A stretch of 64,000 bases of DNA, taken from positions 166,075 to 230,074 of the forward strand of contig NC_020302.1 of the NCBI RefSeq assembly GCF_000341345.1, written 5' to 3'. Positions 52,752-60,861 of the stretch are shown one piece after another (position 1 is the stretch's first letter; the number at the start of each line of letters is the position of its first letter). Both the position numbers and the translations under genes were made by a program. Below the pieces are notes generated by a model, which saw nothing but the letters and a program-made list of their open reading frames with translations, had not been told where the DNA came from and ran no database searches. Source of the stretch: Corynebacterium halotolerans YIM 70093 = DSM 44683 (GTDB lineage Bacteria; Actinomycetota; Actinomycetes; Mycobacteriales; Mycobacteriaceae).

Positions 52752-53366
52752 ATGACCGAGACCATCGTCGGCATCACCATCCCCGACTCGACCCTGGCGA
52801 AGGAGGCGACCGAACTCGTCCGCGACGTCGCCACGCCCCTGGTCTACGACCACTCCCGCCGTGTCTACCTGTTCGGCGCGCTGCGCGGCCAGCGCGACGG
52901 CCTCGACTACGACCCGGAGCTGCTCTACGTCGGCGCGATGTTCCACGACCTCGGCCTGACCGAGACCTACCGCCGCACCGACCAGCGCTTCGAGATCGAC
53001 GGCGCCGACGAGGCCCGGAAGTTCCTGGCCGCCCGCGGTATCGCCGACGAGGCCGCCGGGAAGGTGTGGACCGCGATCGCGCTGCACATGGACCCCGAGA
53101 TCGCCCTGGTCACCCGCGGCGTCGAACACGACGTGCTCGGCCTGGGTTTCGATACCGTCACCGACGGACAGCGCGCCGAGATCGTCGCCGCCCACCCGCG
53201 CCCCGACTTCAAGAACGGCATCCTCGCCGCCTTCACCGAGGGCATCAGGGAGCGCCCCGAGACCACCTTCGGAAACGCCAAGGCCGATGTCCTCGAGCAC
53301 TTCGTGCCCGGCTTCGAGCGCGGCGACTTCGTCGAGGTCATCCGCGGCAACGCCTGGCCGGAGTAG
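52752..53366 (+). CDS. HD-domain phosphohydrolase (cyanamide-hydratase-like)
   Basis: 204 aa. Metal ligands appear as YDHSRRVYLFG (first H), MFHDLGLTETY (HD) and later IALHMDPE. HD-domain hydratases such as cyanamide hydratase share the 'HSxRVY' opening. AAGGAGGAA lies upstream of ATG 52752. Substrate unknown. The divergent GlxA gene is damaged, so regulation may have been lost. Confidence 0.85.
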   Translation: MTETIVGITIPDSTLAKEATELVRDVATPLVYDHSRRVYLFGALRGQRDGLDYDPELLYVGAMFHDLGLTETYRRTDQRFEIDGADEARKFLAARGIADEAAGKVWTAIALHMDPEIALVTRGVEHDVLGLGFDTVTDGQRAEIVAAHPRPDFKNGILAAFTEGIRERPETTFGNAKADVLEHFVPGFERGDFVEVIRGNAWPE

Positions 53367-53419
53367 TCGCCCGCGGGGCGGGCGGGCGTCGAAAAGCGCC
53401 ACCGACCGGTGCGCCCGCC

Positions 53420-54202
53420 TCACGCCAGGCCGTCCACCTTCACCCCCATGACCAGCTCGGGCAGGCCGGCGGCCGCCGTCGTGCGCCAGGACACGTCCGC
53501 CAACCGCGACAGTTCCGTCTCCTCCGGGGAGATCTCCAGCAGCGGTGTACCCCGTTCCGCGGCGATCAGCGGCAGCGAGGCCGCCGGTTGCACGATCCCG
53601 GAGGTGCCCACGATGACCACCAGATCGGCCTCGCGCATCCGCTGCTCAGCCAACGCCCACTCCCGCTGGGGCAGGGACTCGCCGAACCACACCACACCCG
53701 GGCGCACGAGGTTGTCGCACAGTGAGCAGGCCGGCGGGGTCATCCGCTCCACCGGCTCGTCGGGCACCTCCACCTCACCCTCCCAGGGGCGGGAGCAGAT
53801 GCTGCAGCGGTAGTCGAAGAGTGAGCCGTGCAGGTGGACCACGTCCTGTGCCCCGCCACGTTCGTGCAGGTTGTCGATGTTCTGTGTCGTCACGCCGACC
53901 CGCTCAACGCCGTCGAGCTCGCCCCAGTCGCCGATGGCGCGGTGGCCCGCATTGGGATCCGCCTGGCCCGCCAGCTTCGAGCGCCACAGGTACCAGGCCC
54001 ACATCGGTTCAGGGTCCTTCGCCCAGGATTCGATCGACGCGAACGCGGCTGGGTCGACCTTCGACCACAGGCCGGTGTCCTTGTCGCGGAAGGTGACCAG
54101 GCCGGATTCGGCGCTCATCCCGGCGCCGGTGAAGACCTCGATCGTGCGGGCCCGCCGGGCGAGGCGCAGGGCGTCGGCAAGCTGAGTGTCGGCAGCGTCC
54201 AT
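53420..54202 (-). CDS. Class III-type sirtuin, NAD-dependent deacylase
   Basis: 260 aa. NAD pocket FTGAGMSAESG (24-34), TTQNIDNLHERGG (105-117), catalytic HLHGSL (123-128). Zinc cysteines at 133, 136, 159, 162 (CSIC, CSLC). Tyr71-x-x-Arg74 in the small domain (WYLWRSK) is the Sirt5/CobB feature for succinyl or malonyl groups. Single gene, ATG 54202. Deacylates lysines of cytosolic proteins. Confidence 0.92.
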   Translation of the reverse strand: MDAADTQLADALRLARRARTIEVFTGAGMSAESGLVTFRDKDTGLWSKVDPAAFASIESWAKDPEPMWAWYLWRSKLAGQADPNAGHRAIGDWGELDGVERVGVTTQNIDNLHERGGAQDVVHLHGSLFDYRCSICSRPWEGEVEVPDEPVERMTPPACSLCDNLVRPGVVWFGESLPQREWALAEQRMREADLVVIVGTSGIVQPAASLPLIAAERGTPLLEISPEETELSRLADVSWRTTAAAGLPELVMGVKVDGLA

Positions 54203-54265
54203 GACACCACGTTAGCGGCGCAGCGGCGCGCCCGCGAGGGTTTCATCCCGCCTAAACTCGCGGGC

Positions 54266-55312
54266 ATGACCCGGGAATCCGCTGACCTCACCTTCCGCCC
54301 CATGGAGGCGGGCGACCGCGACCTGCGCGCCGAGGCGCTCCTGAGGAACTTCAACCGCACCGCCGAGCGCTTCACCCACGCCGACCTCGACGCCCCGCCG
54401 CTGTCGGTGTACCTGCCCTTCGACCCGGCGCGCGGCGACGTCGGCCACGTCGTCCTGTCGGGCGGCAAGGCCGTCGGCATGGCGGCGGCCGTGTTCGCGC
54501 AGGGCTACGGGCACATCAGTGACGACATCCCGGAGCTGTGGATTCACGTCACCGCCTCCCACCGCAACGCCGGCATCGGTGGGCGGCTGATCGACCTCAT
54601 CCTCCAGGACGGCCGCGCCGCGGGGTGGCCGGGGCTGTCCCTGTCGGTGGAGGACGGCAACCCCGCCCGGCGGCTCTACCGGCGCAAGGGCTTCACCGAC
54701 CACCTCACCCCCGGTGTGATGCTGCTGCAGCTGGGGCCCGAGCACCCGATCCGCTCGGTGGCCGTCTACTGCGGTTCCTCCTACGGGGCGCGCGAGGAGT
54801 ACGCCGACGCCGCCCGTGACCTCGGCCACGAGCTGGCCGCCCGCGGCCTGACGTTGATCTACGGCGGTGGTGATGTCGGTTTGATGGGCACGGTGGCCGA
54901 CGCGGTCGTCGACAGGCGCGGGGAGACCATCGGCGTCATCCCCCGTCAGCTCGTCGACCGGGAGATGGCCCACCGCGGGCTGGGCCGTCTCGACGTTGTG
55001 GAGACCATGGCCGAGCGCAAGACCCGGATGGAGGACCTGGCGGACGCCTTCATCGCGCTGCCGGGTGGGGCGGGCACGCTCGAGGAGCTCTTCGAGGTGC
55101 TGACCATGCAGCAGCTCGGCCATCTGACCGGGCCCATCGGGCTCTGTAATACGGAGGGATTCTGGGATCCGTTGGTGGAGATGCTGCGCCGCGCCGTCGA
55201 CGAGGGCTTCCTGCGGGGCAAGTACCTCGACGCCCTGGTGGTCGCCGACACGCCCGCGGAGGTGCTCGCGCGTTTCGACGGTTGGACAGCCCCGGGCAGG
55301 AAATGGGACTGA
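54266..55312 (+). CDS. GNAT-LOG fusion protein
   Basis: 348 aa with two domains. Residues 1-157 are GNAT (LWIHVTASHRNAGIGGRLID, NPARRLYRRKGF). Residues about 162-348 are a LOG/TIGR00730 phosphoribohydrolase (VYCGSSYGAREEYADAARDL, LIYGGGDVGLMGTVA, LPGGAGTLEELFEVLT, 265-280). LOG enzymes release free cytokinin-type bases or act on nucleotide-5'-monophosphates; the usual form is about 190 aa alone. ATG 54266 lies 7 nt after TAAACT (54253-54258). No frame break joins the parts. Confidence 0.9.
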   Translation: MTRESADLTFRPMEAGDRDLRAEALLRNFNRTAERFTHADLDAPPLSVYLPFDPARGDVGHVVLSGGKAVGMAAAVFAQGYGHISDDIPELWIHVTASHRNAGIGGRLIDLILQDGRAAGWPGLSLSVEDGNPARRLYRRKGFTDHLTPGVMLLQLGPEHPIRSVAVYCGSSYGAREEYADAARDLGHELAARGLTLIYGGGDVGLMGTVADAVVDRRGETIGVIPRQLVDREMAHRGLGRLDVVETMAERKTRMEDLADAFIALPGGAGTLEELFEVLTMQQLGHLTGPIGLCNTEGFWDPLVEMLRRAVDEGFLRGKYLDALVVADTPAEVLARFDGWTAPGRKWD

Positions 55313-55412
55313 CCTGGTGGTCCGGCCCGCAGCACCGGTGTTATCAACCTGTGTCTTTGCGGAAAGTTCCCGGGTGGAATCGGGGGCGGGCGGAGGGCTA
55401 CACTCACCTGTC

Positions 55413-57086
55413 ATGAGTCCCGAGACTTCCGTTGACACCGTGAAGCGCACGCCGTCGCTGCTGGACGCCTCCTGTGAGGGGTTCGTCCACGACCTGGCGG
55501 CGCTGTCGCCGACTGATGCGACTGCATGGGGCATCCCCGGCTACGAGGGGGAGCTGCAGGACTTCTCCCCCGAGTACTGGGCTGCCATCGCGGACCGCAC
55601 CCGCGAGATGATCGCCGACGTCGACGCCTTCGACGACGGCACCGATGAATCCGACGACGAGGACGACTTCGACGAGGTCGACCACGTCACCGCCGCCGTC
55701 CTGCGCGACCGCCTCTGCCTGGACCTCGACCTGCACCACCACGGCGAGGACCTGCGCCAGCTCAACAACATCGACTCGCCGGTCCAGACGATCCGCGACG
55801 CCTTCCTGATCATGCCCTCCGAGACGCCCGAGCAGATCGACGCGATCCGCTCCCGCCTGTCCAAGGTCCGTAAGTCGTTGGCCGGCTACCGCGAGTCCCT
55901 GACCGTGGCCGCCGGTCACGGCCGGGTCGCGGCGCACCGCCAGGTGGACGAGGTCATCTCCCAGTGCGAGGATCTCGCCGACTCGGGCTCCATGCTGGAG
56001 AACCTCGGCGTCGACGCCGACTCCAGGGAAGTGACCGGGGCCAAGGAGGCCTTCGCCGAGTTCGCCGACTGGCTCTCCGAGCACCTGGTCAGCCAGGCCC
56101 CGCACGAGGACGCCGTCGGCCGCGACCGCTACGAGCTGTTCTCCCACCTGTTCGTCGGCGACCAGGTCGACCTCGACGAGGCCTACGAGTGGGGCCTGCG
56201 CCGCCTGGCGGAGATCACCGCCGAACAGCAGCACATCGCCCGTGAACTCTATGGCGCGGGCGCCACCGTCAAGCAGGCCTACCGCAAGCTCAACTCCGAG
56301 GCCCGCTACACCCTCCGCGGCACCGACGAGCTGCTTGCCTGGATGCAGAGGACCGCCGACCGGGCCGTCACCGACCTCCAGGGCACCACCTTCACCATCC
56401 CCGATCCGGTGCGCACCATCGAGTGCCGCATCGACCCCGCCGGCACCGGCGGCATCTTCTACACCCCGCCGAGCGACGACTTCTCCCGTCCGGGCCGTAT
56501 GTGGTGGTCCGTGCCGAAGGGCCAGGACACCTTCCACACCTGGCAGGAGCTGACCACCGTCTTCCACGAGGGCGTGCCCGGCCACCACCTGCAGATCGGT
56601 CAGGCCATCGCTGAGCAGGACAACCTCAACCTGTGGCGGCGGGTGGCCTGCTGGAACTCCGGCCACGGCGAGGGCTGGGCCCTCTACGCCGAACAGCTCA
56701 TGGCCGAGCTCGGCTACCACGAGGACCCGGGCACCCGCATGGGGCTGCTCGACGCCCAGCGGCTGCGCGCCGCCCGCGTCGTCCTCGACATCGGCGTCCA
56801 CCTGGGCAAGCGTGTGCCGGAGGGTACCGGCGTATGGGACTCCTCCTACGCCAAGTCCTTCCTCCGGGAGAACACCGCCATGGACGAGGCCAACCTGACC
56901 TTCGAGATCAACCGCTACCTCGGCTGGCCCGGCCAGGCGCCCTCCTACGCCCTCGGCCAGCGCCTGTGGCAGCGGACCCGCGACGAGGCACTCGCCCAGG
57001 GCCAGACCCAGGCCGAGTTCCACGCCACCGCGCTGCGGCTGGGATCCATTCCGATGTCGATCCTGCGTGAGCAGGTGCTGGACTAG
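55413..57086 (+). CDS. DUF885 family zinc metallopeptidase
   Basis: 557 aa. HEGVPGHH at 385-392 is the zinc motif of DUF885 proteins, with WNSGHGEGWALYAEQLMAEL following. There is no signal peptide, so it is cytosolic. An acidic stretch (FDDGTDESDDEDDFDEVD) lies near 73-90. ATG 55413 lies 8 nt after TACACT (55399-55404). Substrates of the family are poorly known; peptide or carboxypeptidase activity is probable. Confidence 0.9.
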   Translation: MSPETSVDTVKRTPSLLDASCEGFVHDLAALSPTDATAWGIPGYEGELQDFSPEYWAAIADRTREMIADVDAFDDGTDESDDEDDFDEVDHVTAAVLRDRLCLDLDLHHHGEDLRQLNNIDSPVQTIRDAFLIMPSETPEQIDAIRSRLSKVRKSLAGYRESLTVAAGHGRVAAHRQVDEVISQCEDLADSGSMLENLGVDADSREVTGAKEAFAEFADWLSEHLVSQAPHEDAVGRDRYELFSHLFVGDQVDLDEAYEWGLRRLAEITAEQQHIARELYGAGATVKQAYRKLNSEARYTLRGTDELLAWMQRTADRAVTDLQGTTFTIPDPVRTIECRIDPAGTGGIFYTPPSDDFSRPGRMWWSVPKGQDTFHTWQELTTVFHEGVPGHHLQIGQAIAEQDNLNLWRRVACWNSGHGEGWALYAEQLMAELGYHEDPGTRMGLLDAQRLRAARVVLDIGVHLGKRVPEGTGVWDSSYAKSFLRENTAMDEANLTFEINRYLGWPGQAPSYALGQRLWQRTRDEALAQGQTQAEFHATALRLGSIPMSILREQVLD

Positions 57087-57161
57087 GAGTTCCAGGGGGC
57101 TGTTGTGCCGGGCCGGCGTGGGATCCAAGGGTTTCCGCGCCGGCCGGCTTTTCGCCCGTGC

Positions 57162-57235
57162 GTTGCAAAGGGGCGGTTTGTCCCGGAAATCCCCCGGCGG
57201 GCGGGTGTTTCAGGGACAAACCGCCCCTCTGCAAC
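57162..57235. repeat. Long inverted repeat (hairpin) between convergent genes
   Basis: The 23-nt left arm (57162-57184, ending GGGGCGGTTTGTCCC) matches the reverse complement of 57213-57235 at 22 of 23 positions, and GAAA/TTTC extends it inwards. The loop is 28 nt or less. It separates the DUF885 gene from the opposite-strand PAP2 pseudogene. It may be a bidirectional terminator or a small MITE-like element. Confidence 0.75.
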
Positions 57236-57257
57236 GGGGTGGACGTCAGTACCGTCC

Positions 57258-57813
57258 TTAGAGCGCCGGCAGCGTCAGCCCCACGACCACCGCCGCCGCG
57301 AGCACACCCCGATGAGCTCCGTGCGCGTGTGGTGCACGAGTCTCAGCCGCGACCACGCCACCGCCGGTGTGAGGAGGAGCATCAGCCACCACCACGGCGA
57401 AATGACGATTCCCAGGAACATCCAGTGGGTGGCCCAGGCGCCGAGGTGCACGGAGATCTTGACCCCGGCCGCGTTCACCACGGCGAACAGCAGGATGAAG
57501 CCGACGGCCGCGGCCACCGCCACCCAGATCTCCCGTGGGGTGGCCAGCACGGCGAGCAGGACACCGGGCAACGCCGGCAGACCCAGGATCATCGCGAACA
57601 CACGCCCCGTTGATTGCGGGCGATGACGTGGTGGTCGCCGACGCGTCCGCGGCGGATCAGCCAGAAGATCAGTGCCATCGGGGCCACCCCGGTCAGCAGG
57701 GCGGCGGTCACTCCCGGGGCCACCGCATCCAGGGCGAGCCCGAGGATGAGGAACAGGGCGGTGTTGGACACCCAGGGCACGCAGATTTCCGTGATGAGTT
57801 TCTCGGCGGTCAC
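57258..57813 (-). pseudogene. PAP2-like membrane protein with two 2-bp frameshifts
   Basis: Three reading frames must be joined. Start GTG 57813 (TAEKLITEICVPWVSNTALF) runs to RNQRG and hits a stop at 57589. The next frame continues from VFAMILGLPALPGVLLAVLA through KISVHLGAWATHWM to HHTRTELI and stops at 57275. The last frame gives VLAAAVVVGLTLPAL to TAA 57258. Each shift is an extra TG in GTGTG (near 57598-57603 and 57303-57306). Removing the four bases gives 183 aa with about five transmembrane helices. The His-containing loops resemble PAP2 phosphatases. Confidence 0.75.
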
Positions 57814-57917
57814 GTACCGGCACCTTAATCCGGCGACCCGGGTCACTCTCTGTCGGTAGGCTCGGGCTCACCCAGAGTCCCCCGATACCGACCGATACCG
57901 ACCAGGAGGAGCCCGCC

Positions 57918-58271
57918 ATGTCCCAGTTCATGCTCTCCGTCCACCACGAGCCCGGCGTCCAGGCCGCCGGCGGCACCTACGAGACCGAGGAGGACGCCCA
58001 GACCGCCTTCGCCGCGGTCGACGACCTCAACAGCCAGCTGGAGAAGGACGGGCAGCTCGTCTTCGCCGGCGCGCTGAATCCCCCGGAGGTCGCCAGCACG
58101 GCGTTCCCGGCCGGCCACGTCGTGGACGGACCGGTCTCGGACGTCGTCGGCAGGCAGCTCGGCGGTTTCTGGATCATCGACGTCCCGGACCGCCAGAGCG
58201 CCCTGGCCGTAGCCGGGCGCGCCGCGAAGGCCTGTCACCAGCCGGTGGAGGTCCGCCAGTTCGAGGGCTGA
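57918..58271 (+). CDS. YciI family protein
   Basis: 117 aa with a ferredoxin-like fold typical of YciI/PhnB-type small enzymes (FMLSVHHEPG, FWIIDVPDRQSALAVAGRAA). AGGAGG lies 9 nt upstream of ATG 57918. The histidine and aspartate of the family are present. Often linked with sigma factors; none is next door. Confidence 0.88.
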   Translation: MSQFMLSVHHEPGVQAAGGTYETEEDAQTAFAAVDDLNSQLEKDGQLVFAGALNPPEVASTAFPAGHVVDGPVSDVVGRQLGGFWIIDVPDRQSALAVAGRAAKACHQPVEVRQFEG

Positions 58272-58295
58272 CCCACCGCCCGGCCGCCGCCGGCC

Positions 58296-59354
58296 CTACC
58301 TCCCGCGGGTGATCAGCCGGATGAGCTGCGGCAGCCAGCCGGCGAGCAGCAGCACGGACAGCAGCCGGATGAGCTGGAGCGCGACGACCGCGGGGCCCGC
58401 CCCGCCCTCACTGGACAGGGCGAGCACCGTCTCCAGGGCGCCGGGACTGGTGGCCAGGTAGGCCTCGAAGTAGGTGATGTTCAGCCAGTGGGTCAGCGGC
58501 ACCGCGGTCAGTGCGCAGGCGCCGATGATCACCACGATGAACGTGACGGTGGCGGGCAGCTGCCGCGAGAAGGCCTTGAGCGCCGGAATCGACAGTGCGC
58601 CGCCGCACATCCACCCGATGCTCAGGAAGGCCAGCACGCGGAAGATCTCCGGCGGCGCCATGCTCAGGTGATCCGGCAGGAGCAGGGAGATCACCACCGT
58701 GATCAGCAGCGGGCCCAGCACGCTCGGCACAGGCAGGTGCAGCAGACGGCCGAGCCGGGCGCCGAAGAGGGCGACCGCCACGATGATCAGCAGCACCCAC
58801 CACACCTGCGACGTCCCGTCACCGGTGCTCCCGGTTCCGCCGCCGGGTGGCGGGAACAGGGCGGTGATCAGCGGCAGGGACACCGAGACGGCCAGCAGCC
58901 GCAGGTACTGGGTCAGGGAGACGAAGCGGAAGTCGGCGCCGAGTTCGCGCGCCAGGACCGGCATGACCGACGCCCCGCCCGCGAGCATCGAGAGGATGCC
59001 CGTCTCCCGGCTGATCCTCGCCTGGGAGCGCGCGAGCAGCAGGCCTCCGACGACGCCGACGCCGAGGGTGACCACCGCGACGGCCAGGCCGGGCAGCAGG
59101 TAACCCGCGAGCGCCGCGAACGGCACACCCACCAGCGGCACGGCGGCGAGAATGCCGATCACCCCGCGGCCGAAACCGTAGAAGTCCTCGCTGACCGGCA
59201 ACTCGTCGCCGGTGATCAGCGCGCACGCCCCAGCGGCGACGATGGCCGCCAGGATCCAGGAGGCGGGGACCTGCCACCAGGTGAACAACCAGCCGAGCAG
59301 GAGGGACAGCGGGGCCACGATCATCCAGCGCAGCGCGACCGTCCGGTTGAACAT
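58296..59354 (-). CDS. AbrB family transporter-like membrane protein
   Basis: 352 aa, about 10 transmembrane helices in two repeats. SILSMLAGGASVMPVLARELGAD-like and YLATSPGALETVLALSSEGG are the family hallmarks (each Pro-Gly-centred). Called ammonia monooxygenase/AbrB in databases; real transport role is unknown. ATG 59354. No clear promoter. Confidence 0.85.
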   Translation of the reverse strand: MFNRTVALRWMIVAPLSLLLGWLFTWWQVPASWILAAIVAAGACALITGDELPVSEDFYGFGRGVIGILAAVPLVGVPFAALAGYLLPGLAVAVVTLGVGVVGGLLLARSQARISRETGILSMLAGGASVMPVLARELGADFRFVSLTQYLRLLAVSVSLPLITALFPPPGGGTGSTGDGTSQVWWVLLIIVAVALFGARLGRLLHLPVPSVLGPLLITVVISLLLPDHLSMAPPEIFRVLAFLSIGWMCGGALSIPALKAFSRQLPATVTFIVVIIGACALTAVPLTHWLNITYFEAYLATSPGALETVLALSSEGGAGPAVVALQLIRLLSVLLLAGWLPQLIRLITRGR

Positions 59355-59476
59355 CCGCCCCCCTCCACCTGGATCCGTAATTACCGGATGTCAGTCTAGT
59401 CACCCGCGAAACCCGGTCCGGGACAGCACGCGGCGGCTAGGCTTCGGGGAATCGGCAATGAGGCGGAAGGCGACCG

Positions 59477-60256
59477 ATGGTGGGACTGGAGTTGTCGGGC
59501 TGGGCGCTGCTCCTGGCCGGCGCGGCGGTGGCCGGGTGGGTGGACGCGGTCATCGGCGGCGGTGGGCTGGTGCTCATCCCGCTGATCCTCGCGGTGGCCC
59601 CGCAGCTGGCCCCGGCCACCGCGTTGGCTACGAACAAGCTGGCCGCGGTGTCGGGCACGGCGTCGGCGGCGGTCATGATGGTGCGGAAGGTGCGGCCGTC
59701 GGTAAGCGTGCTGGCGGGCTACGTGCCGCTGGCGCTGCTGTGCTCGGGGGCGGGGGCGCTGGCCGCGAGCCTGATCGACACCGCGGTGATGCGGCCGGTG
59801 ATCATCGTGCTGATGCTGGCGGTGGGCACGTTCGTGGCGTTGCGCCCGTCCTTCGGCACCGGTGAGGGGTCGGCGCTACCGGGCGGGTGGCGGCGTTGGG
59901 CGGTGCTCGCGCTGGTGGGCGTGATCGCCTTCTACGACGGCATCTTCGGCCCCGGCACCGGCATGTTCCTCATCATGGCGTTCACGGCGCTGCTGAGCCA
60001 GAACTTCCTGGTCTCCGCGGCGATGGCGAAGGTGGTCAACACCGCCACGAACCTCGGCGCGCTGGTGGTCTTCGCGGCCGGCGGGCACGTGTGGTGGCTG
60101 CTCGGCCTGGTGCTGGCGGTGGCGAATATCCTCGGTGCGCAGCTGGGCGCGCGCACGGTGCTCGGCGGGGGTGCGAGGTTCGTGCGCGGGGCGCTGCTGG
60201 TGCTGGTGGTGGTCATGAGCGTCTACCTGGGGTGGCAGCAGCTCAGCGGCCGATGA
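59477..60256 (+). CDS. TSUP family membrane transporter (TauE/SafE)
   Basis: 259 aa with two repeats of about four helices. VDAVIGGGGLVLIPLIL and YDGIFGPGTGMFLIM are the paired signatures, with ATNKLAAVSGT and MAKVVNTATNLGAL. Export of sulfonate, sulfite or organic acid is typical. ATG 59477 follows GGCGACC weakly. Divergent from AbrB across 122 bp. Confidence 0.88.
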   Translation: MVGLELSGWALLLAGAAVAGWVDAVIGGGGLVLIPLILAVAPQLAPATALATNKLAAVSGTASAAVMMVRKVRPSVSVLAGYVPLALLCSGAGALAASLIDTAVMRPVIIVLMLAVGTFVALRPSFGTGEGSALPGGWRRWAVLALVGVIAFYDGIFGPGTGMFLIMAFTALLSQNFLVSAAMAKVVNTATNLGALVVFAAGGHVWWLLGLVLAVANILGAQLGARTVLGGGARFVRGALLVLVVVMSVYLGWQQLSGR

Positions 60257-60331
60257 AGGCCGGGCGAAGTTGGCAGTGAATTCCCAGAAATTTACAGGTG
60301 CATCAAAGCTTATGTGTCTACGATCAAAGAC

Positions 60332-60709
60332 ATGCTGATCGCAAGAGAACAGGACCAGTCTGACGAACCCACCGACAGATCGGTGATCGCCGTGAAGGTC
60401 GAGGAGTCCGTGGACGCCGACACCGCCGCCGAGCTGATCGACGGCGTGATCACCGCCGCAGGACTGCTCGCCCTGCCGGAGGTGCACGTGTGGGCCGACG
60501 GCGAGACCCTGCCGCTGCTCGCGGTCGCCGCGGGTGACATCCCCGAGCTGCCCGAGGGCTTCCAGCTCCGCCAGCTCGACGCCGATTCCCACGAGGTCTT
60601 CGCCGAGGAGGGCGAGGGCACCACCTGGCTGACCTACACCTCCCTGGTGCAGCTGGCCCGCTCACGCCGGGCCGCCGCCCCAGCCCCCGCGGCCGTCCCC
60701 GCGGCGTAG
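60332..60709 (+). CDS. Unknown acidic protein
   Basis: 125 aa. Residues 20-100 are regular and acidic (AVKVEESVDADTAAELIDGV, LPEVHVWADGETLPLL) and the tail is Ala/Pro-rich (RRAAAPAPAAVP). Family not recognised. ATG 60332 lies 7 nt after TACGAT (60319-60324), leaderless. A strong terminator follows. Confidence 0.75.
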   Translation: MLIAREQDQSDEPTDRSVIAVKVEESVDADTAAELIDGVITAAGLLALPEVHVWADGETLPLLAVAAGDIPELPEGFQLRQLDADSHEVFAEEGEGTTWLTYTSLVQLARSRRAAAPAPAAVPAA

Positions 60710-60751
60710 TTCGCGGGAGTCGCCAGAAACGTCCCGCGCCTGAAATCCGAG

Positions 60752-60778
60752 ACCTCCCGGGCACGATGCCCGGGAGGT
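60752..60778. terminator. Intrinsic terminator
   Basis: ACCTCCCGGGCA (60752-60763) and TGCCCGGGAGGT (60767-60778) form a perfect 12-bp stem with a 3-nt loop, followed by TGATCTGTGTCT. It ends the upstream gene and lies between convergent genes. Confidence 0.8.
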
Positions 60779-60861
60779 TGATCTGTGTCTCGGGGTCGGC
60801 AGGAGCGACCCGATGGGACTGACCGAGTGGAGCCGGAATAAACGGGCCCCAGACGCCCCAC

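Noticed and set aside
57589..57813. Shorter ORF as an intact small membrane protein
   Set aside because: The reading continues into a second frame with matching membrane helices, so it is better read as part of a frameshifted gene.
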